This document shows, in pieces, positions 1 to 8,295 of a stretch of 30,948 bases of DNA. How positions within the stretch are numbered: position 1 is the stretch's first letter; each line of letters begins with the position of its first letter. A program made the position numbers and the translations under genes. Origin of the DNA: JAYRSJ01 sp041920215. GTDB taxonomy: Bacteria > Pseudomonadota > Gammaproteobacteria > Burkholderiales > Burkholderiaceae_C. The notes under the pieces are model-generated. The model worked only from the letters and a program-made list of their open reading frames with translations, searched no databases and was not told where the DNA came from. Location of the stretch: the NCBI GenBank assembly GCA_041920215.1, contig JAYRSJ010000035.1, positions 1 to 30,948 of the forward strand, read 5' to 3'.

Positions 1-1
1 C

Positions 2-1396
2 CCCATTCACGCGCAGGCCATTCCCGCCGTCCTCAAGGGCGGCGACCTGATGGCCGGTGCCCAGACCGGCACCGGCAAGACCGCAGGTTTCACGCTGCCC
101 ATGCTGCACCGACTGGCCGCCGGCCAGCCAGTCAAGAACGCCCGCGGCAAGCCCATGGTGCGGGCCCTGGTGCTGACCCCCACCCGCGAACTCGCCGCCC
201 AGGTCGAGGAAAGCGTCAAGACCTACGGCAAGTACCTGCCGCTGACCAGCATGGTCATGTTCGGCGGCGTCGGCATGCAGCCGCAGGTCAACCGCCTGCG
301 CGACGGTGTGGACATCCTGGTGGCCACGCCGGGTCGTCTGCTGGACCACCACCAGCAGGGCACGCTGGACCTCAGCAAGGTCGAGATCCTGGTGCTGGAC
401 GAGGCCGACCGCATGCTGGACATGGGCTTCATCCACGACATCAAGAAGGTGCTGGCCGTGCTGCCGCAGAAGAAGCAGAGCCTGCTCTTCAGCGCTACCT
501 TCAGCGACGACATCAAGAACCTCGCCGATCGCCTGCTGAATCAGCCGGCCCTGATCGAGGTGGCCCGCCGCAACCAGACCAATGACGCGATCGCGCAGAA
601 GGTCCATCCGGTCGGCCGCGAGCGCAAGAAGGAGTTGCTGGCCCACTTGATCAAGTCGGGCGACTGGCACCAGGTGCTGGTCTTCACCCGCATGAAGCAT
701 GGCGCCAACCGCCTGACCGACTACCTGAACGACCAGGGCATCAGCGCCATGGCCATCCACGGCAACAAGAGCCAGGGCGCCCGCACCAAGGCCCTGGCCG
801 AGTTCAAGACCGGCGATCTGCAGGTGCTGGTGGCCACCGACATCGCGGCCCGCGGCATCGACATCGACCAGCTGCCCCATGTGGTGAACTACGAGCTGCC
901 CAATGTGCCCGAGGACTATGTGCACCGCATCGGCCGCACCGGCCGTGCCGGCGCCCAGGGCGAGGCGGTCTCGCTGGTCTGCGTGGACGAGAACGGCTTT
1001 CTGAAGGAAATCGAGAAGCTGATCAAGCGCGAGATTCCGCGCGAGATCGTGCCCGGCTTCGCACCCGACCCCAACGAGCGCCCCGAGCCCATCGTGCTGG
1101 GTCGCATGGTGCTCAACCCCAATGGCAGCCGCGGCCGCGCACCCAACCCGCCCGGCGGTGGCCGTGGAGGCCGCAGCGGCGGCGGCGGTGGCGGCGGTGG
1201 CGGTCGTCCGGCCTCGAACAGCGGTGGCAGGCCCGGCCAGAACGCCTCCGGCCGTCCGCAGGGCAGCGGCGGCCGCGCGCCGCAGGGCCAGGCCCGCCCG
1301 GCCGGCGCTGGCAGCGGCGGCCAGCAGCCGCGCCGTGAAGGCGGCGGCGGCAATGCGCGTGGCAACGGTCCGCGCCTGACCCAGCCCAAGCGCTGA
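2..1396 (+). CDS. rhlE: DEAD-box ATP-dependent RNA helicase, RhlE type (5' end missing)
   Basis: An ATP-driven RNA helicase that remodels RNA duplexes, probably in ribosome assembly, RNA decay or cold adaptation. The frame is open from base 2 and begins inside the Q motif (PIHAQAIP), so roughly 30 N-terminal residues lie outside the window. Visible motifs in order are Walker A AQTGTGKT (59-82), PTREL, TPGR, DEAD (398-409), SAT (491-499) and the C-terminal helicase lobe with TDIAARGIDI and HRIGRTGRAG. The last ~90 residues are a basic Gly/Arg/Pro-rich tail, including nine glycines in a row (1178-1204), as is usual for RNA-binding tails in this family. The visible part is 464 residues, already longer than the complete E. 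coli RhlE as I recall it, because of the tail. RhlE is the best subfamily match; another DEAD-box paralogue cannot be excluded. Confidence 0.88.
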   Translation, partial: PIHAQAIPAVLKGGDLMAGAQTGTGKTAGFTLPMLHRLAAGQPVKNARGKPMVRALVLTPTRELAAQVEESVKTYGKYLPLTSMVMFGGVGMQPQVNRLRDGVDILVATPGRLLDHHQQGTLDLSKVEILVLDEADRMLDMGFIHDIKKVLAVLPQKKQSLLFSATFSDDIKNLADRLLNQPALIEVARRNQTNDAIAQKVHPVGRERKKELLAHLIKSGDWHQVLVFTRMKHGANRLTDYLNDQGISAMAIHGNKSQGARTKALAEFKTGDLQVLVATDIAARGIDIDQLPHVVNYELPNVPEDYVHRIGRTGRAGAQGEAVSLVCVDENGFLKEIEKLIKREIPREIVPGFAPDPNERPEPIVLGRMVLNPNGSRGRAPNPPGGGRGGRSGGGGGGGGGRPASNSGGRPGQNASGRPQGSGGRAPQGQARPAGAGSGGQQPRREGGGGNARGNGPRLTQPKR

Positions 1397-1421
1397 GCCT
1401 TTGGCAAGACCTGACCCTCTG

Positions 1422-1456
1422 ACGAGCCCGGCCCGCGCCGGGCTCGTGCACTTTTG
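1422..1456 (+). terminator. Rho-independent terminator after rhlE
   Basis: A perfect 11-bp stem (1422-1432 with 1437-1447) closes a 4-base loop and is followed by a short T run (CTTTT, 1451-1455). It sits 25 bases after the helicase stop codon and before the next gene's promoter-like hexamer, so it should separate the two transcripts. Confidence 0.75.
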
Positions 1457-1460
1457 GGGC

Positions 1461-1466
1461 TAGGAT
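1461..1466 (+). promoter_or_regulatory. Putative -10 box for the beta-CASP nuclease gene
   Basis: TAGGAT lies just after the terminator and 28 bases before the ATG at 1495. It is followed by a C/G-rich segment (AGTCCGCAG), as are other -10 candidates in this window. No convincing -35 is visible. A Shine-Dalgarno GGAG (1486-1489) lies 5 bases before the ATG. Confidence 0.4.
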
Positions 1467-1494
1467 AGTCCGCAGTGCAAGGCTTGGAGACCTC

Positions 1495-2856
1495 ATGAAA
1501 CTCAGCTTCCTCGGCGCCGCCGACGCCGTCACCGGTTCCCGCCATCTGCTGGATACCGGCAAGCAGCGTCTGCTGCTGGACTGCGGCCTGTTCCAGGGCT
1601 ACAAGCAGCTGCGCGAGCGCAACTGGGCCGGTCTGGGCGTGTCGCCGGCCAGCCTGGACGCGGTACTACTCTCGCATGCCCATCTGGACCACAGCGGCTA
1701 TCTGCCGGCCCTGGTGCGCCAGGGCTACAAGGGCCAGATCTTCTCCACCGGCGCCACCCGCGATCTCTGCGAGGTGCTGCTGCTGGACAGCGCCAAGCTG
1801 CAGGAGGAAGACGCCCGCCGCGCCAACCGCTATCACACCAGCCGGCACGAGACCGCCCTGCCGCTCTATGGCACGGCCGACGTCAAGAAGACCCTGGCGC
1901 ATTGCGTGGGCCTGCCGCGCGACGGCCGCCTCCGCCTGGGCGAGAGCGAGATCCAGTTCACCCCGGTGGGCCATCTGCTGGGCGCCTGCGCGATCACGGT
2001 CACCAGCCAGGGCCGCCGCCTGGTCTTCTCCGGCGATCTCGGCCGCGCCAACGACCTGCTGATGCCGCCGCCGCAGCGCCTGCACGCGGCCGATGTGCTG
2101 CTGATCGAATCGACCTATGGCGACCGCCGCCATCCGGCCGAGGACGTGCAGGCCCGGCTGGGCCAAATCATCCGCAGCACCGTCAAGCGCGGCGGCAGCG
2201 TGCTGCTGCCCAGCTTCGCGGTGGGCCGGGCCCAGGCGCTGCTGCTGGTGCTGCAGCGCCTGCGTCGTGCCGGCGAGATTCCGCATGACCTGCCGATACT
2301 GCTGGACAGCCCGATGGCCCACCAGGCCACCGACATCCTCGTCAAGCATGCGCGGCTGCTGCGCATCAGCGCCCGCGAGGCCGCCACGCTGTGCGAGGAC
2401 GTGACCCTGATCCACAAGCCGGCCGATTCGCTCAAGGCAGCCACCCGGGCGATCAGCCGGCCGGCCATCATCATCTCGGCCAGCGGCATGGCCACCGGCG
2501 GCCGGGTGCTCAACTATCTGAAGACCCTGGCGCCGGGTCCGCGCCACCACATCGCCTTCCCCGGCTTCCAAGTCGGCGGCAGCCGCGGTGCCAAGATGGT
2601 CGAGGGTGCGCGTGAGATCAAGCTGCACGGCAGCTATGTGCCGGTCAATGCCGAGGTCAGCCATCTGGAGGGCTTCTCGGGCCATGCCGATGCCGACGAG
2701 CTGATGGCCTGGCTGCGCGGCTTCGAGCGCGCGCCCGAGCAGGTCTTTGTGGTCCATGGCGAGCCCAGTGCCAGCGATGCGCTGCGCAGCCGCATCCAGG
2801 ACGAGCTCGGCTGGCGGGTGCGCGTGCCGCAGCACGGGGAGACGGTGAACCTGTGA
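1495..2856 (+). CDS. MBL-fold/beta-CASP RNA-processing exonuclease-like protein
   Basis: A metallo-beta-lactamase-fold hydrolase of the beta-CASP group (the RNase J / CPSF73 superfamily), expected to cut or trim RNA with two zinc ions. The 453-aa protein shows HAHLDH (residues 61-66), the motif-3 histidine in GHLLGA (H160) and the motif-4 aspartate in SGDLGR (D181). It then has ESTYGDR, a beta-CASP insert, and the C-terminal RNA-specificity (RMMBL) signature GFSGHADADELMAWL followed by VVHGEP. These are all the metal ligands expected. The start is supported by GGAG five bases upstream. The DUF4010 gene follows after 13 bases, so the two are probably co-transcribed. The precise substrate is unknown; the family is commonly annotated simply as MBL-fold metallohydrolase. 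Confidence 0.85.
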   Translation: MKLSFLGAADAVTGSRHLLDTGKQRLLLDCGLFQGYKQLRERNWAGLGVSPASLDAVLLSHAHLDHSGYLPALVRQGYKGQIFSTGATRDLCEVLLLDSAKLQEEDARRANRYHTSRHETALPLYGTADVKKTLAHCVGLPRDGRLRLGESEIQFTPVGHLLGACAITVTSQGRRLVFSGDLGRANDLLMPPPQRLHAADVLLIESTYGDRRHPAEDVQARLGQIIRSTVKRGGSVLLPSFAVGRAQALLLVLQRLRRAGEIPHDLPILLDSPMAHQATDILVKHARLLRISAREAATLCEDVTLIHKPADSLKAATRAISRPAIIISASGMATGGRVLNYLKTLAPGPRHHIAFPGFQVGGSRGAKMVEGAREIKLHGSYVPVNAEVSHLEGFSGHADADELMAWLRGFERAPEQVFVVHGEPSASDALRSRIQDELGWRVRVPQHGETVNL

Positions 2857-2869
2857 GCCGGGCGAGCGC

Positions 2870-4165
2870 ATGAGCAGTCTGGCCAATGCCTTCGGCGTAC
2901 CGGCCGAGACGGTGATGGGCCTGCTGGCCGCGTTGGGCAGCGGCCTGCTGATCGGCCTGGAGCGCGAGCGCAACAAGGGCAGCGGCCGGCATCGCGAGCC
3001 GGCCGGCCTGCGCACCTTCACGCTGGTGGCCCTGGCCGGCGCGCTGGCCCAGGCGCTCGCAGCGCCGGGCCTGGTCGCGGCCGGCGCGCTGGGCGTCACC
3101 GCGCTGGCCGCCATCGCCTACGCCTGGGGGCGCCGGCACGACCCCGGCCTCACCACCGAGATCGCGCTGCTGGTCACCTATTTGATCGGCGTGCTGTGCG
3201 TGCAGGCGCCGCTGCTGGGCGCGCCGGCGGCGGTGGTGATGACCGCCCTGCTGGCGGCGCGCAGCCGCCTGCACCGCTTTGCGACCCAGCTGCTGCGCGA
3301 GGACGAGCTGCACGATGGCCTGCTGCTGGGTGCGCTGGCCCTGGTGGTGCTGCCGCTGATGCCCAACGAGCCCCTGCCCTGGCTGGCCGGGCTCAAGGCC
3401 CACACGCTGATGGGGCTGATGCTGATGCTGCTGGCCCTGCAGGCGGCCGGGCATATCGCGCTGCGCCTGACCGGCGCCCACGCCGGGCTGGCGATCTCGG
3501 GCCTGCTCTCGGGCCTGGTCTCCAGCACCGCCACCATTGCCACCATGGGCGCGCGAGCGCGCAGTGCACCCGATCTGCGCCTGGCCTGCGCCTCGGGTGC
3601 GGTGATGTCCACCACCGCCACCTGGCTGCAGGCCCAGCTGATGCTGCTGGCGCTGGCACCCCAGTTCGCCGCCAGTGCGCTGCCACTGACGGCCACCGGC
3701 ATGCTGCTGTCCAGTCTCAGCGGCTGGGCGCTGGCCAAGCGCTCCAGCGCCGGTGGCGCCCGCCAGGCCGGACCGGCAGACCCGGCGCTGGGCGACGGCG
3801 GCCCGCTGCGCCTGCGCGAGGCCCTGATCCTCACCGTGGTGCTGAGCCTGGTGACCCTGGGGGTCAGCTGGGCCCAGCAGCGCTTCGGTGCGACCGGCCT
3901 CTTTGGCGCGGTGGCCCTGGCCAGCCTGGCCGATGCGCACTCGCCCGTCGCCTCGCTGGCCGGCCTGACCGCCTCGGGCCAGATCGGCCGCCGCGAGCTG
4001 CTGACGGGCCTGCTGCTGGCGATAGGCTGCAACAGCGGCAGTCGCGCGGTCACCGCGGTGCTGGCCGGCGGCTGGACCTTCGCCCGCCCGGTGATCGCCA
4101 CGCTGGGCGGGGTGCTGCTGCTCAATGCCGCGCTGCTGTGGGGCCTGCTCGCGTCGCCCGGATGA
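2870..4165 (+). CDS. MgtC/SapB-family DUF4010 multi-pass membrane protein
   Basis: A 431-aa inner-membrane protein with an MgtC/SapB-like N-terminal half. The signature GSGLLIGLERERNK lies near residues 23-36, followed by the PAGLRTFTLVALAG segment. The C-terminal half is a DUF4010-type hydrophobic domain. About a dozen hydrophobic stretches rich in Leu, Ala and Gly alternate with short charged loops. MgtC relatives affect magnesium homeostasis and envelope energetics, but the function of the DUF4010 branch is not established. It starts 13 bases after the nuclease gene, and its stop overlaps the mnmC start (ATGA at 4162-4165), so translation of mnmC is probably coupled to it. No strong Shine-Dalgarno is visible for its own ATG. 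Confidence 0.8.
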   Translation: MSSLANAFGVPAETVMGLLAALGSGLLIGLERERNKGSGRHREPAGLRTFTLVALAGALAQALAAPGLVAAGALGVTALAAIAYAWGRRHDPGLTTEIALLVTYLIGVLCVQAPLLGAPAAVVMTALLAARSRLHRFATQLLREDELHDGLLLGALALVVLPLMPNEPLPWLAGLKAHTLMGLMLMLLALQAAGHIALRLTGAHAGLAISGLLSGLVSSTATIATMGARARSAPDLRLACASGAVMSTTATWLQAQLMLLALAPQFAASALPLTATGMLLSSLSGWALAKRSSAGGARQAGPADPALGDGGPLRLREALILTVVLSLVTLGVSWAQQRFGATGLFGAVALASLADAHSPVASLAGLTASGQIGRRELLTGLLLAIGCNSGSRAVTAVLAGGWTFARPVIATLGGVLLLNAALLWGLLASPG

Positions 4166-6072
4166 AGACCCGCCCCATCGTTGCCGCCCGGCTCGAGTTC
4201 GAGCCTGAGAGCGGCGTGCCCTATGCGCCGGAGTTCGGCGATGTCTACCATGCCCGCGCCGGCGCGCTGGCCCAGGCCCGCCATGTCTTTCTGGGCGGCA
4301 ACGGCCTGCCCCAGCGCTGGCAGGGTCGCGCGCGCTTCGTGATCCTGGAAACCGGCTTCGGACTGGGCAACAACTTCCTGGCGACCTGGGCCGCCTGGGC
4401 CGCCGACCCCCAGCGCTGCGAGCGCCTGGTCTTCATCAGCATAGAGAAGCACCCGCTGAGCCGCGCCGATCTGCGACGTGCCCACGCCGCCAGCCCCGAG
4501 CCGCAGCGCGCCGCAGCGCTGGTCGAGGCCTGGCCGCCGCTCACGCCCAATCTGCACCGGCTCGGCTTCGAGGCCGGCCGCGTGCAGCTGATGCTGTGCC
4601 TGGGCGAAGCGCGTGACTGGCTGGCCGAGCTGCTGGCCCAAGTCGATGCCTTCTATCTGGACGGCTTCGCGCCAGCCAAGAACCCGGCGATGTGGGATCC
4701 CTATCTGCTCAAGCGCTTGGCCCGCCTGGCCGCGCCCGAGGCCTGCGCCGCCACCTGGAGCGTGGCCCGCGAGGTGCACGAGGGCCTGCGCGCCGCCGGC
4801 TTCGAGCCCGTCAAGGTGCCGGGCTTTGCCAGCAAGGGCCGCATGACCGTCGCGCAGTTCCGCCCGCGCCACCAGCCGGCGCCGCCGGCCGGCCGACTCG
4901 CGCTGGCGCCGCGGGCGCGCGAGGTCCTGGTGCTGGGTGCCGGCCTGGCCGGGGCGGCGGCCGCTGCGGCGCTGCGCGCCCAGGGGCTGGCGGTGCGGGT
5001 GCTGGAGCGCAGCGGCCACGTCGCCAGCGGCGCCTCGGGCAATCCGCTGGGCCTGTTCCACGGCACGCTCAACCCGGATGACGGCCTGCACGCCCGCTTC
5101 AACCGCGCCTGCGCGCTGCACACCCAGCGGCGTCTGGCGGCACTGCCGCCGCTGGCACGGCTGCAGCAGGGCCTGCTGCGCCTGGAGACACGGCTGGATC
5201 TGCCGGCCATGCAGAGCCTGCTCGCACGCCTGGGCCTGCCGCCCGACTATGTGCAGGCCTGGAGCCCGGCCGAGGCGGCGACGGCCAGCGGTCTGGCGCT
5301 GACCCAGCCGGCCTGGTACTACCCCGGCGGCGGCGCCCTGCCGCCGGCCGCCTATGCGCAGGCCCTGCTGGCCGACACGCCGCTGCGCTGTGCCACGGTC
5401 AGCCGGCTGCGCCGCCGCGATTCGCAGTGGCAGCTGCTGGATGCCGGCGGCGCGGTACTCGACCAGACCGAGGCCCTGGTGCTGGCCTGTGGACATCAGA
5501 GCCAGGTCTTGCTGCAAGACCTGGCACCGGCCGGCTGGCCCTGGCCGCTTGTCACCCAGCGCGGCCAGCTCAGCGGCACAGCCATAGACCCGCAGTGGCC
5601 GGGCCCGCGCCTGCCGCTGGCGGGACGCGGCTACGCCATCGCCGAGGACGGACAGCTGTGGTGCGGCGCCAGCGCCGACGATGACGATACCGAACCGGCG
5701 CTGCGCCAGGCCGACCATGTGGCCAATCTGGCCCAGTACCGCCAACTGGCGGGCCTGCCGCCGCTGGCCGGGCAAGACCTGCCCCCGCTGCAGGGGCGGG
5801 TGGGCTGGCGCCTGCTGACGCCGGACCGCCTGCCGCTGGTGGGCGGTCTGCCCGAGCCCGGCTACCGCGGCCGCGCCGACCAGGTGCGGCTGCTGCCACG
5901 CCTGCCGGGCTTGGCCATTTGCAGCGCCCTGGGTGGGCGGGCAATCTGGGGGGCCGGGGTGTGGGGCGACAGCGCCGCCGCACAGCTCAGCGGTGCGCCG
6001 CTGCCGCTGGAGACGGGCCTGCTGGATGCGCTGGACCCGGCGCGCTTTGCCCTGCAGAAGCTCAGTAGCTGA
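4162..6072 (+). CDS. mnmC: Bifunctional tRNA U34 methylaminomethyl methyltransferase / FAD oxidoreductase MnmC
   Basis: Completes the mnm5s2U wobble modification of tRNA. The C-terminal FAD domain removes the carboxymethyl group from cmnm5s2U, and the N-terminal domain methylates the resulting amine with SAM. The 636-aa protein has a methyltransferase domain (DUF752) with GFGLG at 65-69 and DGFAPAKNPAMW from D167. A Rossmann FAD/NAD motif GAGLAG follows at 259-264, then the characteristic SGHVASGASGNPLGLFHG. The end carries the FAD-fold GRVGWRLLTPDRLPLVG and a CSALGGRAIWGAG-like segment. The ATG at 4162 is chosen over the long upstream extension because MKTRPI begins the conserved domain and overlaps the preceding stop. 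Its 3' end overlaps the 3' end of rpiA by 11 bases on the opposite strand. Confidence 0.93.
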   Translation: MKTRPIVAARLEFEPESGVPYAPEFGDVYHARAGALAQARHVFLGGNGLPQRWQGRARFVILETGFGLGNNFLATWAAWAADPQRCERLVFISIEKHPLSRADLRRAHAASPEPQRAAALVEAWPPLTPNLHRLGFEAGRVQLMLCLGEARDWLAELLAQVDAFYLDGFAPAKNPAMWDPYLLKRLARLAAPEACAATWSVAREVHEGLRAAGFEPVKVPGFASKGRMTVAQFRPRHQPAPPAGRLALAPRAREVLVLGAGLAGAAAAAALRAQGLAVRVLERSGHVASGASGNPLGLFHGTLNPDDGLHARFNRACALHTQRRLAALPPLARLQQGLLRLETRLDLPAMQSLLARLGLPPDYVQAWSPAEAATASGLALTQPAWYYPGGGALPPAAYAQALLADTPLRCATVSRLRRRDSQWQLLDAGGAVLDQTEALVLACGHQSQVLLQDLAPAGWPWPLVTQRGQLSGTAIDPQWPGPRLPLAGRGYAIAEDGQLWCGASADDDDTEPALRQADHVANLAQYRQLAGLPPLAGQDLPPLQGRVGWRLLTPDRLPLVGGLPEPGYRGRADQVRLLPRLPGLAICSALGGRAIWGAGVWGDSAAAQLSGAPLPLETGLLDALDPARFALQKLSS

Positions 6073-6721
6073 TCGTCTGCACGCCCTCGGCCGTGCCCAG
6101 CAGGCAGACCGAGGCCTTGTTGCGGGCGAACACGCCGACGGTGACCACGCCGGGCCACTGATTGACCTCGGCCTCGAAGGCCAGCGGATCGCGGATCTGC
6201 AGGCCGCGCACATCGAGGATGTGGCAGCCGTTGTCGGTGATGCAGCCGGCACGCAGCGTGGCCTGGCCGCCCAGCGCGGCAAAGCGGCGCGCGATCTGGG
6301 CCGCAGCCATCGGTATCACCTCGATCGGCAGCGGGAAGCCGCCCAGCACCGCGACCTTCTTGGAGGCATCGGCAATGCAGACGAAGCGCTGCGCCAGATC
6401 GGCCACGATCTTCTCGCGCGTCAGCGCCGCACCGCCGCCCTTGATCATGTAGCCCTGGCCGTCGATCTCGTCGGCACCGTCGATATAGACCGGCAGCGCC
6501 TCGACCTCGGCGGCCTCCAGCACCCGGATGCCCAGGGCCTGCATGCGCTCGGTGGAACGCAGCGAGCTGGACACCGCGCCGGCGATCGCGATGCCGCTGG
6601 CGGCCAGCGCGTCGATGAACTTGTCGACCGTCGAGCCTGTGCCCACGCCGACGAGGGCGCCGGCCTGCACATACTGGAGGGCGGCCTGGCCGACCAGGGT
6701 CTTGAGTTCGTCTTGGGTCAT
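6062..6721 (-). CDS. rpiA: Ribose-5-phosphate isomerase A
   Basis: Interconverts ribose 5-phosphate and ribulose 5-phosphate in the non-oxidative pentose phosphate pathway. Seen motifs are VGVGTGSTVDKFIDAL near the N terminus (phosphate-binding loop), then DGADEIDGQG and KGGGAALTREKI, the catalytic Asp/Lys/Glu region. I chose the ATG at 6721 (MTQDELK) because it gives 219 aa, the same length and opening residues as the E. coli enzyme. An in-frame ATG at 6733 would add four residues, and neither has a clear Shine-Dalgarno. It is convergent with mnmC and shares 11 bases at the stop codons. The carotenoid oxygenase gene ends about 70 bases upstream on the same strand. Confidence 0.95.
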   Translation of the reverse strand: MTQDELKTLVGQAALQYVQAGALVGVGTGSTVDKFIDALAASGIAIAGAVSSSLRSTERMQALGIRVLEAAEVEALPVYIDGADEIDGQGYMIKGGGAALTREKIVADLAQRFVCIADASKKVAVLGGFPLPIEVIPMAAAQIARRFAALGGQATLRAGCITDNGCHILDVRGLQIRDPLAFEAEVNQWPGVVTVGVFARNKASVCLLGTAEGVQTISY

Positions 6722-6759
6722 GATGGGAGGCATGCGGAGCAGGTTGAAGAATGCCCCGC

Positions 6760-6765
6760 ATTATC
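6760..6765 (-). promoter_or_regulatory. Putative -10 box for rpiA
   Basis: On the minus strand the hexamer reads GATAAT and is followed by GCGGGG. It lies 38 bases upstream of the chosen rpiA ATG. It sits in the short gap after the carotenoid oxygenase gene, allowing rpiA its own transcript. A -35 is not obvious. Confidence 0.4.
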
Positions 6766-6793
6766 CCCAGACAGCCGCAGCGGCTCGCCCGAC

Positions 6794-8278
6794 CTAGGCC
6801 GGATAGAACTTGCCGTGGAAGCCGTAAGGCACCCAGTAAGGCAGCCAGACCCGCGCCAGCGGCCCGGCGCTGAGCGCCTCGGCGTCAAAGACGCTGGCAA
6901 AGCTCTGGCGGCGGCGCAGGTCGTAGCCCGTGCCCAGCAGCCAGCCCTCGCCCTCGCGCCGACTGCCGGGCTTGGGCACCAGCACATGCTCTTCCACTAC
7001 CACATCGGCGCCGAACACGAAGCGCTCGCGCCGGCCGCTGTCCAGGTCCAGGCGCATCAGCGCATCGGCGCCCCAGCGCGCGCCGGCGTCGGCGCCATGG
7101 GTGTAGAACACCTGGCGATGGCGCTGCGCCACCACGCGCGGGTCGACCACCGGAAACTCCACCGCCTCGTCGCGGCTGTCCTGGCGGAGCCGGCCGCTGG
7201 CCAGGCTCAGATGCAGCAGGCAGGGTGTCGACGGCTGCTCCTGCGGCCGCTCGCCGCGCATCAGCTGGCCGGCGCCCTGGTTGAACTCGGTCATCGGCGG
7301 CGAACGCACATAGTCCAGATGGATCTCGTCGCCCTCATCCCAGGCATTGCCGAAATGGAACATCATCGTGGCCGGCATTTCCAGCAGGCGCTGGCGCTGG
7401 AAGTCGGCCTTGTCGATCACCAGCACGCGCGTCGCCTCCTCGGCCTGCCAGCGCATCGCCTGCACCATGCTCTGGCCCTCGCGCAGGGCCCGCATGTCCA
7501 GGCTCAGCGGCGGCAGCAGCAGGATCAGATAGCGCTGCGAGACCACGAAGTCATGCACCAGGGCCGGCGTCGGCAGCTTCAGCACCGCATGCCGCAAGAG
7601 CTGGCCGCGCGGCGAGATCTGGTAGACCACCAGGCGGCCGTTCATGGTGCCGAAGTTCCACAGCGTGCCATCGGGCTCGAGCTTGGGATGGGCCGAGAAC
7701 GGCATGCCCTGCAGCTCGGGCGCCCAGGCATGGGGGCCGCGCGTCTGCAGGCTCTGCGGATCCAGCTCATGGGCGCTGCCGCCCTCCCACAGCGCATAGA
7801 GACGCCCGTCCAGCTGCATCACGCTGGTGTTGGCGGTATTGAGGCTGTCGGCACCGCGTACCGGCAGGGCCGGCTTGATGGGCGTGCCCAGCGTCGGTAG
7901 CAGGAAGCGGCCGGCCTGCTGCTCGGCGCGGAACTTGGCGGTCTGCACGAAGCGCGCCTGGTGACTGGCCCGGCCCGGCCCCTGCGGCTGCCCCTCGAAG
8001 CGCCAGGCCTGGATCAGGCCGTCACCGTCGAACCAGTGCTGGTAGCGCTGCTCGCCGCGGCCGGTGATGCCTGGGCCGTTGCGGTACAGGGTGCCGCGCA
8101 AGCCGGCCGGCAGGCGCCCTTCGATACGCAGCGCGGCGGCGCTGCGATCGCGTCCGTCCCAGCCCTGCAGCGGCAGCAGCTCAGGCGCCGCTGCGGCAAA
8201 TGCGGGGGCGGCGCCCAGCGTCGGCAGCGGCAGCAGCCCGGCCAGGGCGGCGCCCAAGAGTTCACGTCTTTGCAGCAT
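6794..8278 (-). CDS. Carotenoid cleavage oxygenase (RPE65 family), probably Tat-exported
   Basis: An Fe(II)-dependent oxygenase that cleaves a double bond in carotenoids, apocarotenoids or stilbene-like compounds. The 494-aa protein keeps the four iron-binding histidines of the family: H197 (FSAHPK), H242 (VHDF), H308 (FHFGNAWDEGDEIHLD) and H488 (GFHGKFYPA at the extreme C terminus). The N terminus (QRRELLGAALAG followed by a hydrophobic stretch and Ala-rich AFAAAA) looks like a twin-arginine signal peptide, implying export of the folded iron enzyme to the periplasm. The Shine-Dalgarno GGGGAG lies 6 bases before the ATG. It starts 17 bases after the DUF2141 gene stop, so the two probably form an operon. 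The actual substrate cannot be read from the sequence. Confidence 0.87.
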   Translation of the reverse strand: MLQRRELLGAALAGLLPLPTLGAAPAFAAAAPELLPLQGWDGRDRSAAALRIEGRLPAGLRGTLYRNGPGITGRGEQRYQHWFDGDGLIQAWRFEGQPQGPGRASHQARFVQTAKFRAEQQAGRFLLPTLGTPIKPALPVRGADSLNTANTSVMQLDGRLYALWEGGSAHELDPQSLQTRGPHAWAPELQGMPFSAHPKLEPDGTLWNFGTMNGRLVVYQISPRGQLLRHAVLKLPTPALVHDFVVSQRYLILLLPPLSLDMRALREGQSMVQAMRWQAEEATRVLVIDKADFQRQRLLEMPATMMFHFGNAWDEGDEIHLDYVRSPPMTEFNQGAGQLMRGERPQEQPSTPCLLHLSLASGRLRQDSRDEAVEFPVVDPRVVAQRHRQVFYTHGADAGARWGADALMRLDLDSGRRERFVFGADVVVEEHVLVPKPGSRREGEGWLLGTGYDLRRRQSFASVFDAEALSAGPLARVWLPYWVPYGFHGKFYPA

Positions 8279-8295
8279 CGACGACTCCCCGGCCT

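Noticed and set aside
3178..6282. A 1034-codon open frame on the minus strand opposite the DUF4010 gene and mnmC
   Set aside because: Its translation is low-complexity Ala/Arg/Gln-rich with no domain, and the opposite strand encodes clear conserved proteins. It is a product of high GC content.
5933..7900. A 655-codon plus-strand frame across rpiA and the carotenoid oxygenase
   Set aside because: It overlaps two well-supported genes in antisense and has no recognisable motif or ribosome-binding site.
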